The notes beneath the pieces are model-generated. The model made no database searches. It saw only the letters and a list, made by a program, of their open reading frames with translations, and had not been told where the DNA came from. From Glaciecola sp965658765 (lineage in GTDB: Bacteria > Pseudomonadota > Gammaproteobacteria > Enterobacterales > Alteromonadaceae): a DNA stretch of 26,640 nt. The position numbers and the translations under genes are program-made. The stretch covers positions 1 to 26,640 of the forward strand of contig CBFHTO010000052.1 in NCBI GenBank assembly GCA_965658765.1, in the 5' to 3' direction. Each line of letters begins with the position of its first letter. Position 1 is the first letter of the stretch. Shown one piece after another: positions 7,897 through 17,401 of the stretch.

Positions 7897-10700
7897 TAAA
7901 TAATCTGTCGTCCAACCGCCACCATTGTAGCGAACATCAATAACATACCGTCTTTACCGTATCCTGCGGCCATTAATTCTCGCTCGAATCGTTCAAAACT
8001 ACTCCAATTCATACCTCTAATATGTAAGTAGCCCAAACGACCATTAGAATATTCTTCAGTCAATCGTCGACGCTCTTCTACCCAGTCATCATAAAGCGCA
8101 TTGCTCAAGCTATCTGTAGGCCAAATCACAAGCTCTTTATCTTCGCCACCACGTTTGATCCCCAACAAAACAGGTTGATTCACTTGATTATTAAATATTT
8201 CATAAACGTTTGTTTCAAGTACTGAGCGCTGATTTACAGAAACCAACAAATCACCTTCCATTAGCTGACTTTCGCTTTTAGATGCTGGGCTACCTGGCAA
8301 CACAGAAACAACTTTCAAGCCGTCTTTGATAGGCATAAACTCAGCACCTATTCGCCCTGTTGTAGTTGACTGCGTTTGCTTTTGATTTTCACCACGATAC
8401 AAGCCCATATGACTTGCATTTACTTGGCCTAGCATAAGGTTAAATATGTATTGAAAGTCCTCCTTTGTAGATGCCTTCAATGCAAGCGGCTCATATTTCT
8501 CGCGCAAAGCGTCCCAATCGTTGCCATGAAATTTAGGGTCATAAAATCCTTGATTTAAGGCTTGCCATGCTTCAGCGAAAATTTGCTTTCTTTCTGCTAA
8601 ATGTTCTACGCTCTGCTGAGACCGAACCGCTAGCCTTTCTGTTTTATCACTTTTTGTATTGACCATCACTAAGTCTCCGAAACCGGTCAAAGCATAGAGA
8701 TGCTTCCCGTCATCACTAAGGCTAAGTGCACGAGGTCGCTGGTCACCTGTAATGACGGTCTTTTTGTCTTCTCCATCCCACTTTATTTTGTATAAGTTAC
8801 GGTCTATTTCGAAGTTCTGGCGGCCCGAGCCCCCAATTGCGTAATAAATATGCTCGCCTTTTTTATCGAACATTAATTCAGACTCATTACCTGCAAATCT
8901 TGTTACTTGCTCTAAGCGTTTATAAATGCCGTCTAAGTCAATTTGCATTTTGATTTCAGCGGTTTTTTCAGTCGCGTCTTCTTCATCGGAGGCATCCTCT
9001 GCATCTCCTTCTTCTGAGGAATTATCGTCGTCTTTTTTCTCTGGTTTTTCTGGCTTTTTGGGCTTGTCTAACTTATCTTCCCTCTCCCACTCAGCTTTTG
9101 ATTTTTCCCAGTCACTCTCTTTAAGCCAAGCAAACCAAATATCATCGTCACCATTGTTTCTCATTGAAACAAACCCAAGTTTTGAACCATCCGGACTCCA
9201 AACAGGGTTCGAGTCATAGCGTGGATGCATACTGACATTAACCGGTTCAATAGAGTTATCAACTGGGTGGATAAACACTTCTTCATTGAAGCTTAAGTCA
9301 GTTTTTGAATAGGCTAACCAATTGCTATCGGGCGAAAATGTTACGCCATTTGGGGACGCCCATCCATCTAATAAGACTTGCTGATTTTGTAAAACTAAAC
9401 CATCACTAAGCTCTGCACTCAAAAGCTTTCCATTGCCTTGTAAATAAACTAATTTTTCGCCATTTGGCGAAACAATCGGGTTGCTTTCAGAAAGCTTGGT
9501 ACTGGTTAGCTCAGTGACCTTATGTTTCATCGAGATGAATAAGTTGCTTTCATCTTCATCTGCTGAAGTCAATGCAAACAGATCGTTTTGACCGTTTCGG
9601 TCAGAAATAAATAACAAGGTTTTATCGTTTAACCAAGTTACATCACGGTCTCTCGCAGCACCGGTGGTAAGACGGACACTGCGCTTGTCTTCTTTATCAT
9701 TTCGCGTCACATAAATATCACCACGAAGTACGTAGGCGGATAATTTACCGTCTGGTGAAACTGAATACTCAGAAAGTTGGTTGGTGACCATTTTATTTGT
9801 GACAGGGTCAAAGCGGAAGTCACTCGCAACATTTATATCTAGTAAAGTCGAGTTCTTTCCCTCGTCCTTCATTAACACAACTTTATCTGCAGCTTGATAA
9901 ACTAATTCATCGGCTGATTTAGAAATACTGAAGTGTTCCACGCCGAACTGTTTTTCGTCAGTGACTTGCGTGGCTTTTCGCCCCAATCGCTGCTTATGAA
10001 CGTTATATTTACCACTTCGAGATGAAATAAAATACAGTTCATTATCACTGGACCAACGCGGCATAAAATCATTGCCATCAAAATCAGTAATTTGTTCATA
10101 GCGGTCATCATCTACATGATAAATCCAGATATTTCGGTTGGCTGGGCCTCTGTAGTCTTCTCGCGAAATACGACAGGTACCACGAACAAACGCTATTTTT
10201 TCCCCGTCGGGGGACACCACTGCTTGAAACCCAAGCGCATCCATAAATCGCACTTCAGTCCCATTGCCTTGGCTCGGCACGCTGAGAACTTCCCATTCTC
10301 TTTCGACTTGAGCGTAAAGCCTGCGGCTATTGAATAATACTTGTCCATCTTCAGTGAAGCCTGTCACGATATCGCTGGCGCTATGATAGGTTAAACGACT
10401 AGGACGACCACCCTCTTTTGGCATAATAAAAACATCGCTATTGCCGAAGCGGTCGCTAGAAAATGCAATGTTATCACCATCAGGAGACCACATTGGGTTT
10501 CGCTCATATCCTTCGTGTATCGTTAGTCGGTTTGCTCGACCACCATCACTACTTACCGTCCATATATCGCCCTGGTAAGAAAACGCAATTGAAGTGCCAT
10601 CAGAGTTTATTTCGGGTTGTAAAATAAGCGGAGAGGATTCATCGCTTGCAACCGCGCCTGTGGCAACGGTAATTAGCAAAGCTGAGACTAGACTTCTCAT
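7896..10700 (-). CDS. Tricorn-like protease, N-terminal 919 in-frame residues (propellers, C1, PDZ)
   Basis: The 5' ORF of the frameshifted gene, 934 codons. It starts with a signal peptide (SALLITVATGAVA, cut near residue 18), so it is periplasmic or secreted. WD/TolB-like propeller repeats follow (for example NPMWSPDGDNIAFSSDR, MPRWSSDNELYFISSR, NPVWSPDGSKLGFVS). A highly charged Lys/Pro then Glu/Asp-rich linker lies at about 535-585, then the C1 helical domain (about 690-775) with the catalytic Ser763-His764 pair in NASHMG, a PDZ domain (about 780-850) and the start of the S41 core. Tricorn enzymes trim peptides to small products; the propellers gate substrate entry. AAAGG precedes the ATG by about 9 nt. 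Residues 920-934 are out of frame. Alone it lacks the nucleophile and should be inactive. Confidence 0.88.
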   Translation of the reverse strand: MRSLVSALLITVATGAVASDESSPLILQPEINSDGTSIAFSYQGDIWTVSSDGGRANRLTIHEGYERNPMWSPDGDNIAFSSDRFGNSDVFIMPKEGGRPSRLTYHSASDIVTGFTEDGQVLFNSRRLYAQVEREWEVLSVPSQGNGTEVRFMDALGFQAVVSPDGEKIAFVRGTCRISREDYRGPANRNIWIYHVDDDRYEQITDFDGNDFMPRWSSDNELYFISSRSGKYNVHKQRLGRKATQVTDEKQFGVEHFSISKSADELVYQAADKVVLMKDEGKNSTLLDINVASDFRFDPVTNKMVTNQLSEYSVSPDGKLSAYVLRGDIYVTRNDKEDKRSVRLTTGAARDRDVTWLNDKTLLFISDRNGQNDLFALTSADEDESNLFISMKHKVTELTSTKLSESNPIVSPNGEKLVYLQGNGKLLSAELSDGLVLQNQQVLLDGWASPNGVTFSPDSNWLAYSKTDLSFNEEVFIHPVDNSIEPVNVSMHPRYDSNPVWSPDGSKLGFVSMRNNGDDDIWFAWLKESDWEKSKAEWEREDKLDKPKKPEKPEKKDDDNSSEEGDAEDASDEEDATEKTAEIKMQIDLDGIYKRLEQVTRFAGNESELMFDKKGEHIYYAIGGSGRQNFEIDRNLYKIKWDGEDKKTVITGDQRPRALSLSDDGKHLYALTGFGDLVMVNTKSDKTERLAVRSQQSVEHLAERKQIFAEAWQALNQGFYDPKFHGNDWDALREKYEPLALKASTKEDFQYIFNLMLGQVNASHMGLYRGENQKQTQSTTTGRIGAEFMPIKDGLKVVSVLPGSPASKSESQLMEGDLLVSVNQRSVLETNVYEIFNNQVNQPVLLGIKRGGEDKELVIWPTDSLSNALYDDWVEERRRLTEEYSNGRLGYLHIRGMNWSSFERFERELMAAGYGKDGMLLMFATMVAVGRQII

Positions 10701-10901
10701 GTTGTATACCTTTTGTGTCGTCGTTATTATTAGTTATTAATTTTAGAGTTCACTTTGATGTTAGTTACAGAAGTAAGGAACATTACTTAAAATGTTTTGC
10801 ACTTATAAATTACTTACGGGCGCCTTCGCAAAAAGCACATTTGATATGTGAACTCTGCTTTTTGTTTCAAATTCAGCCTTCGTATTTGTTGACTGAGATG
10901 T

Positions 10902-10931
10902 AAAAAAGAACGAGCCTTTAAGGCCCGTTCT
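10902..10931 (-). terminator. Rho-independent terminator of the prolyl oligopeptidase gene
   Basis: On the minus strand the hairpin is AGAACG-GGCC / GGC-CGTTCT with one mismatch and a short AT loop, followed by a run of six T, starting 25 bp after the stop codon at 10956. This closes the peptidase transcript before the divergent region upstream of the tricorn-like gene. Confidence 0.85.
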
Positions 10932-10955
10932 GGAAATAAATACTTAATTGATGGA

Positions 10956-13175
10956 TTAATTTGACAGTTCGTCCAAGTTCCTAACACCCATGTTATAAAG
11001 TGTGAATCCGTAGATATCAGCTACCTGCTCTATCGTTTTACTTATTGGTGTGCCCGCTCCATGCCCTGCGTCTGTTTCGATGCGTATAAGTGTTGGATTT
11101 TCACCGGTCTGATTAGCTTGAAGCATCGCAGCAAACTTAAACGAGTGCGCCGGTACCACTCGGTCATCATGATCTGCTGTAGTCACCATCGTAGCAGGGT
11201 ACTCTACGCCTGATTTGACGTTATGAACCGGTGAATATGCCTTTAGATACTCGAACATTTCTTTGCTTTGTTCAGATGTTCCATAGTCATACGCCCAGCC
11301 AGCGCCAGCAGTAAACGTATGATAACGAAGCATATCTAGAACACCAACAGCTGGCAAAGCAACAGCAGCAAGTTTGGGTTTCTGAGTCATTACAGCGCCG
11401 ACTAGCAATCCACCGTTAGACCCTCCTCGAAGCGCTAAATAATCGCTCGAAGTATACTTTTCATCAATCAAGTACTCTGCGGCGGCAATAAAATCATCAA
11501 AGACATTCTGCTTTTGCATTTGGGTACCAGCCTTGTGCCAGGCTTTTCCATACTCGCCACCACCTCTTATATTTGGCACGGCGTAAATACCCCCAAGATC
11601 TAACCATGCAGCCACGGTAGAACTGAAGCGAGGATTTAAACTCACGTTGAAACCGCCATAGCCATATAAGATAGTTGGGTTTTTGCCATTCAACTCGGTA
11701 TCTTTGTGATGCGTAATGATCATTGGCACGCGCGTACCATCTTTCGATGAATAAAACACCTGCTTTGAAACAAAGTCCTGTCCCTCAAAAGCTGTGTCGG
11801 GCTTAAAGTGCAGAGACGTTTCACCGCTTTGAATATCAAGTTTGAAGCTTGAACTTGGCGTAATGTAATTGGTAAACGTAAAATAGGTTTCTGTTGCGTC
11901 TTTCTTGGCTGAGAACCCCCCTGCACTGCCGATTCCCGGCAAAGAAATTTCTCGTATGCGTTCACCTTCTAAATTAAATTGGTAAACTTTCGATATGGCA
12001 TCGACCATATATTCCGCAAAAATAAATCCCCCTGCAGAACTGGGATCCAGTACATGCTCAGTTTCTGATATAAAGTCTTGCCAGTTGCTCATGTTTGGCT
12101 GCTTTCCGTCAACAACCACTACTTTATTGTTCGGTGCACCTTCGTTGGTTTCTAAAAACAGACGATCACCATCATTCATAATCATTGATACGTCGCTTAC
12201 AATATTTTCTTTTACGAGCTTCCATGCACTATTTTTGTCTGTTAAGTCTTTTAAATAGGCACGATTTCCGGAAGTCGAATTTGCAGCACTCACGAACAAC
12301 CAACGGTTGTCGTCAGATACTTGAGCTCCTACGTAACGATGTTTTTCATCTTCTGTGTGTCCAAAAATTTTGGCATCGTCAGACTGATTTGAACCAATTT
12401 TGTGGTAATAAAGCTTGTGTTGGTCAGTTTTAGCGCTCAGTTCAGACCCATCTGGCTTATCGTAACTTGAGTAGTAAATACCTTCATTTTTGTACCATTG
12501 CATTCCGCTAAACTTAACATCAATAAGTTTTTCGCCTACTAATTCAAGCGTATTGGTATCGATAAAATAAATTTCACGCCAATCACTACCGCCTGTTGAT
12601 GTTTGATAAGCCGCGATTGAACCATCTTCCGAAAAGCTTAAACCTGCAAGAGATACTGTGCCATCCTCACTAAATGTATTTGGATCGATAAAAACTTCCG
12701 CTTCGCCTTCGGCCCTTTGTCGATAAACTATGCTTTGATCTTGCAAACCGTCGTTCTTATAAAAATAGACATAATCTCCTTCTTTGAATGGCGCAGACAC
12801 ACGCTCATAGTTGATTCTATCTTTCACGATTTTTTCGATTTCGTCTCGGTATGGAATACTAGACAAATAACTTTGCGTCGTCTTATTTTGACTTTTTACC
12901 CACATTTCAGTTTCTTTACTGCGGTCATCTTCTAACCAGCGATAAGGGTCTGGAACTTGTTCACCAAAATAAGAATCTACCACCTCAACCTGCTTTGTTT
13001 CCGGATATTGTAAGCTTGTCTTCATTGTACTTTCTGTCTTTTCTTCTGTTTGAACTGCATTGTCAGAGGGTTTTGGCTGGCATCCACTTAGTACACCCAC
13101 GGCTATGATTGCGCAAACGCTTAGGCTTAGGCTTAGTGATTTTTGGTTAAAATTTTGGTTCATTGAAACACCCAT
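10956..13175 (-). CDS. Prolyl oligopeptidase (S9A), lipoprotein, paralog 1
   Basis: A 739-residue serine peptidase that cleaves short peptides after proline. The signal sequence ends in the lipobox LSGC (Cys32), so it is an envelope lipoprotein. The classic N-terminus VPDPYRWLEDD begins the catalytic shell, a seven-bladed propeller fills about 110-460, and the alpha/beta-hydrolase domain holds GGSNGG (Ser586), DHDDRVVP (Asp670, with substrate-binding Arg672) and DAGHGAG (His705). All three catalytic residues are present and length matches the family plus a signal and linker. Two starts are possible, ATG 13175 and ATG 13163; the second has a weak GGGTG upstream. It has its own terminator and is divergent from a small membrane protein gene. 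A second copy of the family is at 21503. Confidence 0.93.
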   Translation of the reverse strand: MGVSMNQNFNQKSLSLSLSVCAIIAVGVLSGCQPKPSDNAVQTEEKTESTMKTSLQYPETKQVEVVDSYFGEQVPDPYRWLEDDRSKETEMWVKSQNKTTQSYLSSIPYRDEIEKIVKDRINYERVSAPFKEGDYVYFYKNDGLQDQSIVYRQRAEGEAEVFIDPNTFSEDGTVSLAGLSFSEDGSIAAYQTSTGGSDWREIYFIDTNTLELVGEKLIDVKFSGMQWYKNEGIYYSSYDKPDGSELSAKTDQHKLYYHKIGSNQSDDAKIFGHTEDEKHRYVGAQVSDDNRWLFVSAANSTSGNRAYLKDLTDKNSAWKLVKENIVSDVSMIMNDGDRLFLETNEGAPNNKVVVVDGKQPNMSNWQDFISETEHVLDPSSAGGFIFAEYMVDAISKVYQFNLEGERIREISLPGIGSAGGFSAKKDATETYFTFTNYITPSSSFKLDIQSGETSLHFKPDTAFEGQDFVSKQVFYSSKDGTRVPMIITHHKDTELNGKNPTILYGYGGFNVSLNPRFSSTVAAWLDLGGIYAVPNIRGGGEYGKAWHKAGTQMQKQNVFDDFIAAAEYLIDEKYTSSDYLALRGGSNGGLLVGAVMTQKPKLAAVALPAVGVLDMLRYHTFTAGAGWAYDYGTSEQSKEMFEYLKAYSPVHNVKSGVEYPATMVTTADHDDRVVPAHSFKFAAMLQANQTGENPTLIRIETDAGHGAGTPISKTIEQVADIYGFTLYNMGVRNLDELSN

Positions 13176-13438
13176 ATTCTGTCATTGTTGTTTTATTCTA
13201 ATTGACTAATTGCAAGCACATCGCTCAAGATATAAGAATTCAATATGAATACATAACACGTTAAATGTAAAAGATATTTAATCTCGCTTATCCTGTTAGT
13301 TGCGAAAGCAAATAATATAGTAACTACGTAGGTTTTCAAATTTGGGACAGAATTTGTTTATACATTTCCTTTATTTGTGAACCAATGCTTTGATATTAAC
13401 TTATTAGATTTACTTAATTTAGGAAGCTTAAAACATTA

Positions 13439-13705
13439 ATGAAAATTCCCTCGTTTATGGTGATATTAATTACCTCGGCACTATTGCTATTTAGCTCGCT
13501 GGCTCACGCTTCAGGTTCAAAAATACAATGGCATCTATATCTTATAGGTATCACTTTGATATCGTTCACAGCCGCTTATTTCATCACGATCCGCAAAAAG
13601 GACATTGAAAATACTGGCTTAAAAATTATGGTTGGCGGTATATATTTTTGGGTAATAACCTTTATTCAGTTGGCGCTACTTGGCGTCCTTTACGCAATTT
13701 TTTAG
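13439..13705 (+). CDS. Small membrane protein, 88 aa, unknown function
   Basis: The protein begins with a signal-like hydrophobic segment (MVILITSALLLFSSLAHA, residues 7-24) and then has two further hydrophobic spans (about 32-50 and 63-87) joined by a basic loop TIRKKDIENTGLK. AGGAAG lies about 14 nt upstream of the ATG, rather far, so the ribosome site is weak. The gene is alone on the plus strand between the divergent prolyl oligopeptidase and the convergent pntAB operon. I do not recognise the family. Hydrophobic pattern and plausible codon use make it a likely real gene; no function can be inferred. Confidence 0.7.
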   Translation: MKIPSFMVILITSALLLFSSLAHASGSKIQWHLYLIGITLISFTAAYFITIRKKDIENTGLKIMVGGIYFWVITFIQLALLGVLYAIF

Positions 13706-13784
13706 CGCTTTAGTAAAATACACACCACCACACTTACCGATAGGATATTAGTTCTTAACGATGGTAAATTTGTACCGTTACCTC

Positions 13785-13812
13785 ATAAAAAAACCCACCT
13801 TAATGGTGGGTT
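13785..13812. terminator. Bidirectional terminator between the small membrane protein gene and pntB
   Basis: An 8-bp GC-rich stem AACCCACC (13792-13799) / GGTGGGTT (13805-13812) with loop TTAAT. A seven-T run follows on the minus strand, giving a strong Rho-independent terminator for pntAB, and it may also stop the plus-strand small gene. Confidence 0.9.
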
Positions 13813-13846
13813 CTTAAAAAGACTGAATGTTGCGGCTGATGAAATA

Positions 13847-15283
13847 TTATCCCTCTAGCTGCCCCAACAATTTGTCTATACTGGCTTTTGCGTCACCATA
13901 GTACATACGAGTGTTGTCTTTATAAAACAGCGGATTCTCGATACCAGAATAACCTGTACCTTGACCACGTTTCGAAACAAACACTTGTTTTGCTTTCCAT
14001 ACTTCAAGTACAGGCATGCCTGCAATCGGTGAGTTTGGATCTTCCTGTGCAGCAGGGTTAACGATGTCGTTAGACCCTATCACGATAACGACGTCTGTCT
14101 CTGGAAAATCATCATTGATTTCGTCCATCTCCAGCACAATATCGTAGGGTACTTTTGCTTCTGCCAGTAACACGTTCATGTGCCCAGGTAAACGACCCGC
14201 TACAGGGTGAATAGCAAAGCGCACTTCTTTACCCTTTGCTCTTAAACGCTTAGTCAATTCACTCACTGACTGCTGTGCTTGAGCAACTGCCATGCCATAG
14301 CCAGGCACAATTACAACGCTATCAGCCTCATCTAAGGCACTTGCAACACCATCAGTATCAATCGCAATCTGTTCGCCTTCTACTTCCATAGCGGGCCCCG
14401 TAGTATTACCAAACCCACCTAAAATAACGGACACAAACGAACGGTTCATTGCTTTACACATAATGTAAGACAATATAGCACCTGATGACCCAACTAGCGC
14501 GCCGACAACAATAAGCAAGTCGTTGCCCAAGGAGAAGCCGATTGCAGCTGCAGCCCAACCAGAGTAACTATTAAGCATAGATACAACTACCGGCATATCT
14601 GCACCACCAATCCCCATTATTAGGTGATAACCAATGAAGAATGCTACAAGTGTCATTACGATAAGTGTCCACATGCCAGAGCCATTCAAAAAGGCAAACA
14701 ACAGCAGTAAGCTGAACGCTGATGCACCAGCATTAAGGAAATGACCGCCAGGTAACTTTTCAGCCTTCGAAGTAACTTTGCCAGCCAACTTGCCAAATGC
14801 TACCACCGAACCAGTAAACGTCACCGCACCGATGAAAATACCTAAAAATACTTCTACTTGTAGAATAGTTTGTTCAACAGAGTCTTTCTTAGCAAGTAAG
14901 GCTGCAAAGCCTTCAAGTGAAATACGATCGATGGCAGACATCGCCAATACACGCTCAAGTTCAATGTAAGCATTAAAACCAACAAAGACAGCCGCTAAGC
15001 CGACCAATGAATGCATTGCTGCAACTAACTGAGGCATTTCCGTCATCTGGACTTTCTTTGCCACGTAAAAACCAATCACACCACCTGCCGCAATTAAAAT
15101 TGCTGACAATACCCATAGACCTTTTCCTGGGCCAATTAGCGTTGCAATAACCGCAAGCGTCATGCCTGCAATGCCGTACCAAACAGCTCGTTTCGCACTT
15201 TCCTGACCAGACAATCCGCCTAGAGATAAAATAAATAATACTGCTGCAGCAACGTATGCTGCGGTTGTTAATCCGTAATCCAT
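13847..15283 (-). CDS. pntB: NAD(P) transhydrogenase subunit beta
   Basis: A 478-residue membrane subunit of proton-translocating transhydrogenase, which uses the proton gradient to drive hydride transfer from NADH to NADP. The N-terminal half is hydrophobic with about eight to nine spans; the C-terminal half is the NADP-binding domain III with IVPGYGMAVAQAQ, HPVAGRLPGHMNVLLAEA and VIVIGSNDIVNPAA, all typical of PntB. I chose the ATG at 15283: AAGGGG lies 8 nt before it, while the in-frame TTG at 15289 lies too close to that Shine-Dalgarno. It follows pntA with a 12-nt gap in one operon and ends at a strong terminator. Confidence 0.96.
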   Translation of the reverse strand: MDYGLTTAAYVAAAVLFILSLGGLSGQESAKRAVWYGIAGMTLAVIATLIGPGKGLWVLSAILIAAGGVIGFYVAKKVQMTEMPQLVAAMHSLVGLAAVFVGFNAYIELERVLAMSAIDRISLEGFAALLAKKDSVEQTILQVEVFLGIFIGAVTFTGSVVAFGKLAGKVTSKAEKLPGGHFLNAGASAFSLLLLFAFLNGSGMWTLIVMTLVAFFIGYHLIMGIGGADMPVVVSMLNSYSGWAAAAIGFSLGNDLLIVVGALVGSSGAILSYIMCKAMNRSFVSVILGGFGNTTGPAMEVEGEQIAIDTDGVASALDEADSVVIVPGYGMAVAQAQQSVSELTKRLRAKGKEVRFAIHPVAGRLPGHMNVLLAEAKVPYDIVLEMDEINDDFPETDVVIVIGSNDIVNPAAQEDPNSPIAGMPVLEVWKAKQVFVSKRGQGTGYSGIENPLFYKDNTRMYYGDAKASIDKLLGQLEG

Positions 15284-15295
15284 GATCAAATCCCC

Positions 15296-16870
15296 TTAAG
15301 ATTTCTGGAACATGGCAAGCATGCGTCGCGTGACTAGGAAACCACCGAATATGTTAATTCCGGCCATAAATATCGATAAACTCGCGAGCAATATAACGAG
15401 CCAGGAGCCTGAGCCTACCTGCATCAATGCACCAAGGATAATGATAGAGGAAATCGCATTTGTTACTGCCATCAATGGCGTATGCAGTGAGTGACTTACG
15501 TTCCAAATGACCTGAAAACCCACAAAAACCGCTAATACAAACACAATAAAGTGTTGCATAAAGCTTGCCGGAGCAAAATATCCCGTTACTAGTAACAACA
15601 AGGTACCAATTGATAACAAACTTACTTGGTTTTTGGTCGCTTGTTTGAAATCAGCAATTTCTTTCGCTTTGATTTCTTCAGGCGTTGGCTCTTTTACTTC
15701 TGGTTTTTTCTGAGCCGCAATTGCTTTCACTTTTGGCGGTGGTGGCGGGAAGGTGATTTCACCATCAAAGGTCACAGTCGCCCCTCTGATAACATCATCT
15801 TCCATATTGTGATTCACTTCACCGTCTTTCTCTGGAGTGAGGTCGGTCATCATGTGACGGATATTAGTAGCATATAAGCTACTTGCTTGAGACGCCATTC
15901 GAGATGCGAAATCAGTATATCCGATAATAGTCACGCCATTATCAGTCACGATCTTTTCGTCTTTTACCGTTCCTTCCGCATTACCACCTCGTTCAGCAGC
16001 AAGGTCAACGATAACAGAACCTGGCTTCATCGCCTCGATCATGTCTTTTAGCCAAAGTTTGGGGGCATCACGGTTTGGAATAAGTGCAGTTGTAATAACG
16101 ATGTCTATTTCAGGCGCTAATTCTCTGAATTTGGCCAATTGCGCTTCTCTAAATTCAGGTGAAGACACACTGGCGTACCCACCAGTAGTGGCACCGTCTT
16201 CTTGTTCTTCTTCAAAATCGAGATAAACAAATTCAGCGCCCATACTTTCAACTTGTTCAGCCACTTCTGGACGAACGTCAAAAGCATAAGTTACTGCGCC
16301 TAATGAGGTAGAAGTACCAATCGCAGCAAGACCGGCAACACCTGCTCCAACCACCAGTAATTTAGCGGGTGGTACTTTACCTGCCGCGGTTATTTGACCT
16401 GTAAAGAATCGACCAAAATTGTTACCCGCTTCAATAACAGCTCGGTAACCGGCAATGTTTGCCATAGAGCTCAATGCATCCATTTTCTGAGCACGGGATA
16501 TACGAGGCACCATCTCCATTGCAATGACATTAGCACCAGCGCTCTTAGCCTTTTCCATCCCTTCTTCATTACCAGCCGGATTGAAAAAAGAAATTAACGT
16601 TTTGTCGCTGCTTAAGTATCCGAGTTCATCGCTAGATGGCTGTCGAACCTTCGTTATGATGTCTGCTTTTGCCCATAAATCTTTTGCAGTAGCAATAACC
16701 TCAACACCAGCATCGGCGTAAAGCGTATCCGAAAAGCCTGCTTTTTCTCCAGCACCTGATTCAATAGCACAGCTATACCCAAGTTTTTGAAGTTGACGAG
16801 CGGAGTCTGGGGTCATCGCAACCCTAGCTTCAGCCTCGAAAGTCTCCTTCGGTGTTCCAATCAACGACAT
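15296..16870 (-). CDS. pntA: NAD(P) transhydrogenase subunit alpha
   Basis: A 524-residue subunit holding the NAD(H)-binding domain I and the first membrane spans of domain II. It begins IGTPKETFEAEARVAMTPDS, shared with alanine dehydrogenase-like proteins, and has the Rossmann motif VVGAGVAGLAAIG and the RPEVAEQVESMGAEFV segment. A Pro/Lys/Glu-rich linker (about 375-410) leads to roughly four C-terminal spans. AAGGT lies 7 nt before the ATG. With PntB it forms the enzyme that supplies NADPH at the inner membrane. The length is near that of the E. coli protein (510), so it is intact. The promoter should lie in the region after 16870. Confidence 0.96.
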   Translation of the reverse strand: MSLIGTPKETFEAEARVAMTPDSARQLQKLGYSCAIESGAGEKAGFSDTLYADAGVEVIATAKDLWAKADIITKVRQPSSDELGYLSSDKTLISFFNPAGNEEGMEKAKSAGANVIAMEMVPRISRAQKMDALSSMANIAGYRAVIEAGNNFGRFFTGQITAAGKVPPAKLLVVGAGVAGLAAIGTSTSLGAVTYAFDVRPEVAEQVESMGAEFVYLDFEEEQEDGATTGGYASVSSPEFREAQLAKFRELAPEIDIVITTALIPNRDAPKLWLKDMIEAMKPGSVIVDLAAERGGNAEGTVKDEKIVTDNGVTIIGYTDFASRMASQASSLYATNIRHMMTDLTPEKDGEVNHNMEDDVIRGATVTFDGEITFPPPPPKVKAIAAQKKPEVKEPTPEEIKAKEIADFKQATKNQVSLLSIGTLLLLVTGYFAPASFMQHFIVFVLAVFVGFQVIWNVSHSLHTPLMAVTNAISSIIILGALMQVGSGSWLVILLASLSIFMAGINIFGGFLVTRRMLAMFQKS

Positions 16871-17349
16871 AGTTTTTACCTTAATTTTTATACGAATTCG
16901 TTTCGCTGGGGGCTTTTAATCATGTGGACCAAAAGACCTCATCACGGCAACTGTCAAGAATAAAAGGAAAGCAATCGTTTCGCTAATCAACTATGGTCTT
17001 ACTAATGTAATATTTTGAAATTCTTCGTATTTAAACACGAAAAATGTAAAGAGTTTGACTACAAATGTTGAATTTTTGTTGCATAGTTTATTCCTGACAT
17101 CGTCATGTCCAATTAACATTTACAATGTATTTACGCTACTTACTCGTATGACTAAAAAACATACATAAGGCTACACCTTTCGAATACTTTGCGTAATTTT
17201 CAATCATCAATGTTTACCGATAAATAGATATGATATACCTGTACATTTAACATCCTAAATTTAAAAACATTAAAGACATCAATGCCATTAAACAGATGTT
17301 TGGTAATAACTAGGGTATAAGTAAAAAGTATAAGTGGGATATTGATTGA
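16871..17349. other. Intergenic region upstream of pntA
   Basis: Nearly 480 AT-rich bases between the pntA start and the terminator of the M49-like peptidase gene. It should contain the pntAB promoter. I see no ORF above about 30 codons with a ribosome binding site and no known RNA element. The only small repeat is GTATAAGT twice near 17312-17333. Confidence 0.45.
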
Positions 17350-17383
17350 CGAAGCAAAAACATCTGTTGATGTTTTTGCTTCG
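17350..17383. terminator. Perfect 15-bp hairpin downstream of the M49-like peptidase gene
   Basis: Arms CGAAGCAAAAACATC (17350-17364) and GATGTTTTTGCTTCG (17369-17383) are perfectly complementary with loop TGTT. On the minus strand the inner GATG stem is followed by five T inside the outer stem, which fits a terminator or an mRNA 3'-end stabiliser. It begins 18 bp after the stop codon. Confidence 0.7.
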
Positions 17384-17401
17384 AGACTAAACCGGCAAAA
17401 T

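Larger units (their letters stand above)
7444..10700 (-). pseudogene. Tricorn-like S41 protease gene interrupted by a -1 frameshift
   Basis: Two ORFs in different frames together make one tricorn-family protease of about 1085 residues. Reading from 10700, the protein is in register to Met919 (codon 7946-7944) and then runs out of frame for 15 residues to a TAA at 7898-7896. Restoring one base between about 7945 and 7943 gives the family-typical IDVRYNGGGWTTDYLMAVLN, continuous with the downstream ORF ending at 7444. No slippery heptamer is visible, so this is either a true single-base deletion or a sequence error, not obvious recoding. Both halves otherwise look well conserved, so the lesion is recent or artefactual. 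Confidence 0.85.

Noticed and set aside
7930..7960. Programmed ribosomal frameshift in the tricorn-like gene
   Set aside because: No slippery heptamer, stop-codon context or downstream stem-loop is visible at the break; a one-base deletion or sequence error is simpler.
8926..9219. 97-codon plus-strand ORF rich in serine
   Set aside because: It is the antisense of the charged linker of the tricorn-like gene; the Ser richness is the complement of Glu/Asp codons, and no ribosome site is seen.
10715..10903. 62-codon plus-strand ORF starting with GTG between the tricorn-like and prolyl oligopeptidase genes
   Set aside because: It has no ribosome binding site and no protein-like pattern, and it lies in the promoter region of the minus-strand gene.
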